A DNA stretch of 25,404 nt, taken from positions 1 to 25,404 of the forward strand of contig UQVF01000024.1 in the NCBI GenBank assembly GCA_900544365.1, in the 5' to 3' direction. The translations under genes and the position numbers were made by a program. Positions 15,660-20,580 of the stretch are shown piece by piece. Origin of the DNA: an uncultured Veillonella sp. Its GTDB lineage: Bacteria; Bacillota; Negativicutes; Veillonellales; Veillonellaceae. The notes under the pieces are model-generated. The model did no database searches. It saw only the letters and a program-made list of their open reading frames with translations, and was not told the origin of the DNA. How positions within the stretch are numbered: the stretch's first letter is position 1; each line of letters starts with the position of its first letter.

Positions 15660-16468
15660 TGCCTATACCAGAACCGAAACAAGGAGAGTTGTTACATTAC
15701 GAGGGCGTTACCTTCGTCCGCAATGGAGAGGCGATTTTACAAGGTGTAGATTGGCATGTGAAAGCAGGGGAAAACTGGGCGCTCTTGGGGCTCAATGGGG
15801 CAGGCAAGTCCGCCTTGCTGGGCATGATTATGGCCTACACCTGCGCCACCCGTGGTGAGGTACGTGTGTTGGGGCATACCTTTGGTCAATGTGTGTGGAA
15901 AGATGTAAAAGATCGCATCGGATTCGTCAGCTCTACATTGGGGCAATTTGAGCGAACCATGAGAGACGAAACAGTGCGACAAATTTTACTCTCTGGAGCA
16001 CATGGTACCATTGGTGTATACCGAGAGGTAACAGAGGAAGAAGAACAACGCTGTGATGCGGTTCTAGCCAGTATGGGCTTACAACAGTTACAACATCGTC
16101 ACTTTGGAGTATTGTCCACAGGAGAACAACGACGAGCCCTCATTGGGAGAGCACTGATGACGAGTCCAGACTTACTTATTTTAGATGAACCATGCAATGG
16201 GTTGGATGTACCGAGCCGAGAGCAATTGCTCCGCCATCTCAATCGACAAGGGGCGCAGGATACTCCTTGCCCGTTCATCTATGTGACGCATCAAATCGAG
16301 GAAATCCTTCCCACAGTGACCCATGTGGCACTCTTGAAAGAAGGTAAAATCTTCCAAGCGGGGCCGAAATATGAGGTCATTACCGATGAGATATTATCAG
16401 CACTTTATGGACTTTCAGTGAAAGTAACGTGGGTCCAAGATCGACCTTGGTTGCAAGTACTTTCATAA
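15659..16468 (+). CDS. Stand-alone ABC transporter ATPase (COG1119, ModF/YlmA-like)
   Basis: The 269-aa protein is a single nucleotide-binding domain: Walker A GLNGAGKS (44-51), signature LSTGE (152-156), Walker B LLILDE (172-177) and switch His211 in YVTHQIEE. The sequence between (ENWALLGLNGAGK, GEVRVLGHTFG, RDETVRQILLSGAHGTIGVY, EPCNGLDV) matches the COG1119 group related to ModF/PhrA, whose members often lack a permease gene. No permease or binding protein is nearby. The ATG at 15659 overlaps the ilvN stop, with GGAG about nine bases upstream, so it is translated as part of the ilv operon. Its role there is unknown. It is richer in G and C than the neighbouring ilv genes. Confidence 0.85.
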   Translation: MPIPEPKQGELLHYEGVTFVRNGEAILQGVDWHVKAGENWALLGLNGAGKSALLGMIMAYTCATRGEVRVLGHTFGQCVWKDVKDRIGFVSSTLGQFERTMRDETVRQILLSGAHGTIGVYREVTEEEEQRCDAVLASMGLQQLQHRHFGVLSTGEQRRALIGRALMTSPDLLILDEPCNGLDVPSREQLLRHLNRQGAQDTPCPFIYVTHQIEEILPTVTHVALLKEGKIFQAGPKYEVITDEILSALYGLSVKVTWVQDRPWLQVLS

Positions 16469-16511
16469 AATGTTTTTATAGAGTGTACAAAGATATTTTT
16501 ATTTATACTAA

Positions 16512-16585
16512 TTTATCATACTAAGTATGGTAAATCCGTAAGCCAAATGGCTTAAAATCAGTTGAATTTCACTAGAAAATCTAGT
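16512..16585 (+). promoter_or_regulatory. Three consecutive small hairpins in the ilvC leader
   Basis: The 162-bp gap before ilvC contains TTTATCATAC-TAA-GTATGGTAAA (16512-16534), TAAGCC-AAAT-GGCTTA (16539-16554) and ACTAGA-AAA-TCTAGT (16571-16585). None has a strong T-run. They could be mRNA processing or regulatory structures that set IlvC output apart from the upstream genes. No clear promoter or known riboswitch was found. Confidence 0.45.
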
Positions 16586-16630
16586 AAATTATAAACATTA
16601 TTATGTATTACAAAGTAGGAGGTTATCACA

Positions 16631-17641
16631 ATGGCAGGTAACATTTTAGGCACACAAGTATTTTATGATGCAGATTGCAATCTACAAGCATTAGTAGGTA
16701 AAAAAATTACAGTTCTTGGCTACGGTTCCCAAGGTCATGCGCATGCGTTGAACTTGAAAGAAAGCGGCATGGACGTACAAATCGGTCTTCGTGAAGGTTC
16801 TAAATCTTGGAAAGAAGCAGAAGAAGCTGGTTTTGTAGTAAAAGAAACAGGCGAGGCTGTAAAAGGTGCAGACGTTGTGATGATCTTGATTCCAGATGAA
16901 TTACAAGCAGAGACTTACGAAAAATCCATCGCTCCTAACCTTAAAAAAGGTGCGTACTTGGCATTTGCTCATGGTTTCAACATTCATTTCGGTAAAATTA
17001 AACCATCTGCTGACGTAAACGTATTCATGGTTGCTCCTAAAGGTCCTGGTCACTTAGTGCGTCGTACATTCCAAGAAGGTTCTGGCGTTCCTTGCTTGTA
17101 CGCTGTATACGCAGATCCAAGCGGAGACACTAAAGAAGTAGCATTGGCATGGGCATCTGGTGTAGGCGGTGGCCGTTCCGGTATTTTGGAAACTGATTTC
17201 CGTCAAGAAACTGAAACTGACCTATTCGGTGAACAAGCAGTACTTTGCGGCGGCGTATGTGCGTTGATGCAAACTGGTTTCGAAGTATTGGTAGAAGCTG
17301 GTTACAACCCAGTTAATGCATACTTTGAATGTGTTCACGAAATGAAATTAATCATCGACTTGATCTACGAAGGTGGTTTCGAAACAATGCGTAAATCCAT
17401 CTCCAATACAGCTGAATTCGGTGACTATATTACAGGACCAAAAGTAATCCCCGCAGCAGCGAAAGAAGCTATGCGCGGAGTATTGAAAGATATCCAAGAC
17501 GGCAAATTTGCTGATCAATTCCTTGGTGACTATGCAGCAGGTTACCCATACCTTAACGAACAACGTAAACAATCTGCAGCACATCAAGTAGAAGAAGTGG
17601 GCGGCGAATTACGTAAATTGATGCCTTGGATTAAAAAGTAA
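16631..17641 (+). CDS. ilvC: Ketol-acid reductoisomerase (class I)
   Basis: This 336-aa NADPH-dependent, Mg-dependent enzyme isomerises and reduces acetohydroxy acids to 2,3-dihydroxy acids, the step between IlvBN and IlvD. GYGSQGHAHALNLKESG (30-46) is the Rossmann motif, FAHGFNIHFG carries the catalytic His, and the knotted domain has ETETDLFGEQAVLCGG and a CHEMK-like segment (ECVHEMKLI). The short length is class I. AGGAGG lies before the ATG. The stop codon is followed within one base by the first structured repeat of the toxin-antitoxin island, and there is no separate terminator. Confidence 0.96.
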   Translation: MAGNILGTQVFYDADCNLQALVGKKITVLGYGSQGHAHALNLKESGMDVQIGLREGSKSWKEAEEAGFVVKETGEAVKGADVVMILIPDELQAETYEKSIAPNLKKGAYLAFAHGFNIHFGKIKPSADVNVFMVAPKGPGHLVRRTFQEGSGVPCLYAVYADPSGDTKEVALAWASGVGGGRSGILETDFRQETETDLFGEQAVLCGGVCALMQTGFEVLVEAGYNPVNAYFECVHEMKLIIDLIYEGGFETMRKSISNTAEFGDYITGPKVIPAAAKEAMRGVLKDIQDGKFADQFLGDYAAGYPYLNEQRKQSAAHQVEEVGGELRKLMPWIKK

Positions 17642-17642
17642 G

Positions 17643-17835
17643 TCGTCACTTGTGATGATATGTAGCCTTGTGGCGTTCGTATAGCTTACTTGTGCAAAGG
17701 AAAGAGCACGGCATACCCCTCACAAACGGTATTTCATAATGTTTGTTCGGGGCACACCGTGCTCTTCTTGCATTTGTGTGAGTTAGGTAGTAAGGAACGC
17801 CACAAAGGCTACTACTCGTAACGGCGTTCCTCAGG
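17643..17835 (+). repeat. Structured island repeat, copy R1
   Basis: This is the first of four direct copies of a roughly 190-bp element. It folds as one long hairpin. The outer arms are GTAGCCTTGTGGCGTTC (17662-17678) and GAACGCCACAAAGGCTAC (about 17794-17811). The inner arms are AAGAGCACGG (17702-17711) and CCGTGCTCTT, and within them CCCC/GGGG plus ACAAAC/GTTTGT. The right end GGCGTTCC (about 17823-17830) can pair instead with GGAACGCC, an alternative hairpin. It starts one base after ilvC and may act as its terminator or 3' structure. Confidence 0.85.
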
Positions 17836-17857
17836 ATAGTATTCGTAATGTTGTTAT

Positions 17858-17886
17858 TTCACATATTATATATTTTGATATATAAT
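17858..17886 (+). promoter_or_regulatory. Promoter of toxin peptide gene 1
   Basis: TTCACA (17858-17863), a 17-bp spacer and TATAAT (17881-17886), with a predicted start near 17893. Confidence 0.7.
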
Positions 17887-17952
17887 GATTGTAAGAGAGT
17901 CACTAACGTGAGTTAGGCTCGTCTCTTCCTAATATGGGAGGAGGTGGTTGCT

Positions 17953-18030
17953 ATGACTAAGTATGAAAAAATCTCTTTGATGATTTCTATTGCTAGTTTA
18001 GCAATTCAGCTCATTGATCTACTTAAGTAG
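17953..18030 (+). CDS. Hol_Tox-like type I toxin peptide 1, 25 aa
   Basis: The 25-aa peptide MTKYEKISLMISIASLAIQL... has the N-terminal T-x-Y-E motif and single hydrophobic helix of the putative holin-like toxins (the BsrG/TxpA-like type I group). GGGAGGAGGT lies 7 bases before the ATG, and part of it pairs with CTTCC at 17925-17929, which would hide the ribosome binding site in a small hairpin. The 5' leader (about 17892-17925) is nearly complementary to the 3' end of the transcript (18105-18141). A convergent antisense RNA covers the 3' region. Toxicity is inferred from family and architecture. Confidence 0.7.
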   Translation: MTKYEKISLMISIASLAIQLIDLLK

Positions 18031-18035
18031 ACAAT

Positions 18036-18149
18036 GAAAAAGCCTAACGTATAAGGTCTAGCACACCTTAACACGTCAGGCAAATTTCACTTTTAGAATT
18101 TCTGAGATGAGCCTAACGCTAACCGCACGTTAATGGCTCTCTTTTTGAT
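18036..18149 (-). ncRNA. Predicted antisense antitoxin RNA 1
   Basis: On the minus strand, TTGTAT (18179-18184), 17 bp and TATACT (18156-18161) with a TG-C extended -10 form a strong promoter. The RNA would run from about 18149 to the hairpin GCCTGACGT...ACGTTAGGC (18042-18081, with inner TAAGGT/ACCTTA) followed on this strand by TTTTT, giving about 114 nt. It is antisense to the 3' untranslated part of toxin gene 1, as in TxpA/RatA and BsrG/SR4. Confidence 0.65.
18109..18146 (+). terminator. Terminator of toxin mRNA 1
   Basis: GAGCCTAACG pairs with CGTTA-at-GGCTC (two bulged bases), followed by TCTTTTT. Its sequence is also the complement of the toxin mRNA 5' leader. Confidence 0.65.
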
Positions 18150-18182
18150 ATCTCAAGTATAGCATAGTTTGCTATCAAATAC

Positions 18183-18384
18183 AATCGTTACTTGGTTCGC
18201 TATGTAGCCTTGAGGCGTTCGTATAGCTAACTTGTGCATAGGGAAGAGCACGGTATACCCCTCGCAAACGGTATTTCATAATGTTTTGTGAGGGGCACAC
18301 CGTGCTCTTCTTGTGTTTGTGTGAGTTAGGTAGAAAGGAACGCCACAAAGGCTACTACTCGTAACGGCGTTCCTCAGGGGATAG
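18183..18384 (+). repeat. Structured island repeat, copy R2
   Basis: Same layout as R1 with outer arms GTAGCCTTGAGGCGTTC and GGAACGCCACAAAGGCTAC, and inner arms GAAGAGCACGG/CCGTGCTCTTC. Base changes are scattered. The inner CCCCTCGCAAAC faces GTTTTGTGAGGGG, giving longer pairing than in R1. The left end is the most degenerate of the four copies. Its left flank carries the promoter of antisense RNA 1. Confidence 0.85.
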
Positions 18385-18399
18385 ATATAGATTTTATGA

Positions 18400-18428
18400 T
18401 TGACTTTATCTTTTTCAATGCGTATACT
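18400..18428 (+). promoter_or_regulatory. Promoter of the type III antitoxin RNA / toxin operon
   Basis: TTGACT (18400-18405), a 17-bp spacer and TATACT (18423-18428). This is the best -35/-10 pair in the island. Predicted start near 18435. Confidence 0.8.
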
Positions 18429-18434
18429 GTTATT

Positions 18435-18585
18435 AGAGATACTAGTATCTTTAATATTTGTTGTTACTTAATAAGCAACTAAAATAAGATTAAGTTCAAA
18501 TGGTTGTCGCTACTCGATATGCGACTCAATAAGTGTTCGAGCTCAAATATTTAGACTCCATTCAAAAGAATGGGGTCTATTTTTT
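18435..18585 (+). ncRNA. CptI-like type III antitoxin RNA with two repeats and terminator
   Basis: Two repeats with a 46-nt period start at 18460 and 18506. Each has a 5-bp stem and a 10-nt loop: GTTGT-TACTTAATAA-GCAAC (18460-18479) and GTCGC-TACTCGATAT-GCGAC (18506-18525). The stems differ by a compensatory T-A to C-G change and a T-G to C-G change, so the RNA fold is conserved. Each repeat ends with a TCAAAT segment. The palindrome GATACTAGTATC lies at the 5' end (18438-18449). A 12-bp terminator, TAGACTCCATTC-AAAA-GAATGGGGTCTA with TTTTTT (18552-18585), sits between the repeats and the toxin gene, the defining layout of type III systems. Confidence 0.78.
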
Positions 18586-18597
18586 AGGGAGGAGTTT

Positions 18598-19080
18598 ATG
18601 AATACAGGTCACTTTTATTATATAAAAGATCAATACTTTATAGATTTTCCAGATCCACACTTAATGAAAAATAAAGAAACTATAGATGGTCAGCCACATG
18701 ATAGACCATGCTTTTATGCTTTTTTAGATACAGCAACTAAGTTATATTGGATGATACCTTTTTCATCGCAAGTAGATAAATTTCAGAAAATATATAATAC
18801 GAAGATTGATAAATATGGGAAATGTGACACTATTTTATTTGGTGAAGTTCTTGGTTATGAGAAGGCTTTTCTCATTCAGAATATGTGTCCAGTTAGTATC
18901 TTATATATTAAAAATGAATATGTAGATGGAATTTATAAGAAACCTGTCAGAGTTGACGGTCGATTTGAAAGAGAATTACAAAAGAAGGCTCGTAAAGTTT
19001 TAGCGTTACAAAGAAAAGGGATACGATTAATTTTCCCGAATATATTGGAAATTGAACGGCTTTTGTTATTAAATGAGTAA
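18598..19080 (+). CDS. CptN-like type III toxin endoribonuclease (CptIN family)
   Basis: The 160-aa product matches my recollection of CptIN-family toxins, which are ToxN/AbiQ-fold endoribonucleases that cut both mRNA and their own repeat RNA and are held inactive by it. Recognisable blocks are FYYIKDQYFIDFPDPHLM, RPCFYAFLDT, YWMIPFSSQVDKF, KYGKCDTILFGEV, KAFLIQNMCPV and KARKVLALQRKG-x-RLIFP. GGGAGGAG lies three bases before the ATG, just after the terminator of the antitoxin RNA, so toxin synthesis depends on readthrough. It may provide phage defence by abortive infection, as some type III systems do. A minus-strand promoter-like pair (TTGTAT at 19105-19110, TATAAG at 19081-19086) lies just past the stop. 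Confidence 0.82.
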   Translation: MNTGHFYYIKDQYFIDFPDPHLMKNKETIDGQPHDRPCFYAFLDTATKLYWMIPFSSQVDKFQKIYNTKIDKYGKCDTILFGEVLGYEKAFLIQNMCPVSILYIKNEYVDGIYKKPVRVDGRFERELQKKARKVLALQRKGIRLIFPNILEIERLLLLNE

Positions 19081-19106
19081 CTTATAGCATAGGTTATAGA
19101 TGTAAT

Positions 19107-19310
19107 ACAATCGTCACTTGTGACGCTATGTAGCCTTGTGGCGTTCGTATAGCTAACTTGTGCAAAAGGAAGAGCACGGCATACCCCTCACAAACGGTAT
19201 TTCATAATGTTTGTTCGGGGCACACCGTGCTCTTCTTGCATTTGTGTGATTTAGGTAGTAAAGGAGTGCCACAAAGGCTACTACTCGTAACGGCGTTCCT
19301 CAGGGGATAG
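19107..19310 (+). repeat. Structured island repeat, copy R3
   Basis: Near-identical to R1 in the centre (GAGCACGGCATACCCC...GGGGCACACCGTGCTC). The left end ATCGTCACTTGTGACG is close to the perfect palindrome of R4. The right arm has GGAGTGCCACAAAGGCTAC, a G-T wobble change that keeps pairing. It ends CCTCAGGGGATAG like R2. Confidence 0.85.
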
Positions 19311-19369
19311 TGTCATTTGCAAACTTGCGCTTTGCTTAGTATTTTAATAGCTAGGGTAATAAGTTTATA

Positions 19370-19398
19370 TAAACAGTACGAATAGATTGTGCTATAAA
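19370..19398 (+). promoter_or_regulatory. Promoter of toxin peptide gene 2
   Basis: TAAACA (19370-19375), a 17-bp spacer and TATAAA (19393-19398) with a TG-C extension. Predicted start near 19405. Confidence 0.6.
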
Positions 19399-19464
19399 AA
19401 AATGTAAGAGCCATTGACGTGTTGTTAGGCTCATCTCTTCCTAATATGGGAGGAGGTGATTTCT

Positions 19465-19542
19465 ATGAAAAATTTTAGAAAGTTATCTTTATTGATAAAG
19501 TTTTTGAAGTTGATTATAGACATTTATCGTTTCTTTCAATAG
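19465..19542 (+). CDS. Type I toxin-like peptide 2, 25 aa
   Basis: The 25-aa peptide MKNFRKLSLLIKFLKLIIDI... is an amphipathic or hydrophobic basic helix. The region from CTTCCTAATATGGGAGGAGGTG to the ATG is nearly the same as in toxin gene 1, the length is identical, and the downstream AATGAAAAAGCCTAACGT is shared. The coding sequence has diverged strongly, and the T-x-Y-E motif of toxin 1 is absent. The paralogy is therefore clearest in the untranslated parts. Confidence 0.62.
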   Translation: MKNFRKLSLLIKFLKLIIDIYRFFQ

Positions 19543-19546
19543 AAAT

Positions 19547-19665
19547 GAAAAAGCCTAACGTAACAATAAGTATTCGCAGTACTTATACACGTTAGGCCAT
19601 TTCTTATTTGCAATTTCTAGAGATGAGCCTAACGCCAGCTACACGTCGATGGCTCTTCTTTTGTT
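19547..19665 (-). ncRNA. Predicted antisense antitoxin RNA 2
   Basis: On the minus strand, TTGTAT (19696-19701), 18 bp and TATAAT (19672-19677) with a TG-C extension give a start near 19665. The RNA ends at the hairpin formed by GCCTAACGT (19553-19561) and ACGTTAGGC (19589-19597), with inner ATAAGTA/TACTTAT, followed by TTTTT on this strand. Length is about 119 nt. Architecture is the same as antisense RNA 1. Confidence 0.65.
19625..19662 (+). terminator. Terminator of toxin mRNA 2
   Basis: GAGCC...GGCTC with inner pairing of AACG to the CGT side, followed by TTCTTTTG. This is the equivalent of 18109-18146. Confidence 0.55.
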
Positions 19666-19699
19666 GACTTAATTATAGCACAAGTTGTAGGTGTAATAC

Positions 19700-19896
19700 A
19701 ATCGTCACTTGTGACGATATGTAGTCTTGTGGCGTTCGTGACTACATAGGGCAAAGGGAAGAGTACGACATATTCCTACGCAAACTGATACAGTGGTTAG
19801 GTTTGCTCCGGAACATGTCGTGCTCTTCTGCGTTTGTAGATTTAGGTAGTAAGGGAACGCCACAAAGGCCACTACTCGTAACGGCGTTCCTCAGGG
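19700..19896 (+). repeat. Structured island repeat, copy R4 (most diverged intact copy)
   Basis: The left end is the perfect palindrome ATCGTCAC-TT-GTGACGAT. The inner arms are GAAGAGTACGACATATTCC and GGAACATGTCGTGCTCTTC. Compared with R1-R3 several pairs changed on both sides (for example CCCC/GGGG to TTCC/GGAA), which preserves the fold. The outer arm pair GTAGTCTTGTGGCGTTC and GAACGCCACAAAGGCCAC is also kept. Confidence 0.85.
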
Positions 19897-19900
19897 AAAG

Positions 19901-19995
19901 GAAAGACCGCAACATAATTCTTTTTAAACTAACCCTATAGTAAGTTTGTTTAAGGGTGTGTTACGGTCTTCTTGGGTTTAAGTAATTTAGATAGT
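19901..19995 (+). repeat. Decayed fifth repeat copy (inner hairpin only)
   Basis: AAGACCG (19903-19909) pairs with CGGTCTT (19964-19970), with AACCCT/AGGGT inside. The following CTTCTTGGGTTTAAGTAATTTAG matches the CTTCTTGCATTTGTGTGAGTTAGG segment of R1-R3 in position and partly in sequence. The outer arms are missing. Confidence 0.5.
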
Positions 19996-20580
19996 TAGTA
20001 TAAAAAATAGGGTTAAATATCGTAATATTATAGTATATTATTGTGTGTCAAAAATAAACGTTTTGATTAAAAATGGGGGGGTAGAAGAGTGTAAATCTGA
20101 TATAGATAATCACATCTAAAAATATAGGAGAATAAAAATTCATAAACTACTCTTAAAATTCTATATAGTGAATAAAAATTATAAAATAGTGAATTTATAA
20201 TTAATAATGAAAAGAAAATGAAGCAAAAATAGCGTACAAAAATATATCAACAAGTATTATGAAGTCAATACATATGAAGACTTTTTCTAAACTTTACTTG
20301 CTATTGCATAGAAATTCATAAATAATGATATCGAAATAAGTTGAACTTGGTTGATGCAATATATTTTGTAATACAGATTATCTACGAATTGTGTAACAAG
20401 TAATAGTTCACGAATAGAATATTTTTCATTTTAAAACCTTGGGGGAACCGAAGGTTTATTTGTAGTTCTATTACAGTATGCTACATCATAATGTAGGTGA
20501 ACCTAATGCAAATAGTATCTTATATGGGAGTGTTGTAGAGTTTAAAAGTTGTATGGCTAGTACAGAAAGAGGAAGAAACT
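19996..20580 (+). other. Long AT-rich leader region of the large adhesin gene
   Basis: No gene is visible. A run of seven G occurs at 20075-20081. Two hairpins are clear: AAACCTTGG with CC-g-AAGGTTT (20434-20457) and CTACAT-CATA-ATGTAG (20481-20496). Immediately after the second lies GTGAACCTAATGC (20497-20509), the complement of part of small RNA 2. The adhesin ATG is 71 bases further on. The promoter was not located with confidence. Confidence 0.5.

Noticed and set aside
15643..15858. 71-codon frame at the ilvN/ATPase junction
   Set aside because: It is out of frame with the ABC ATPase, whose motifs are intact in the other frame.
16469..16630. T-box or other known riboswitch before ilvC
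   Set aside because: No T-box consensus sequence or specifier loop arrangement is visible, and the hairpins are short and lack a terminator.
17643..19896. Integron attC sites
   Set aside because: GTTAGGT fits the GTTRRRY core, but the matching RYYYAAC core is missing. Conserved repeat sequence continues about 60 bp past the supposed crossover point, and no integrase is present.
17643..19896. CRISPR array
   Set aside because: The repeats are about 190 bp with spacers of hundreds of bases that contain genes, and no cas genes are present.
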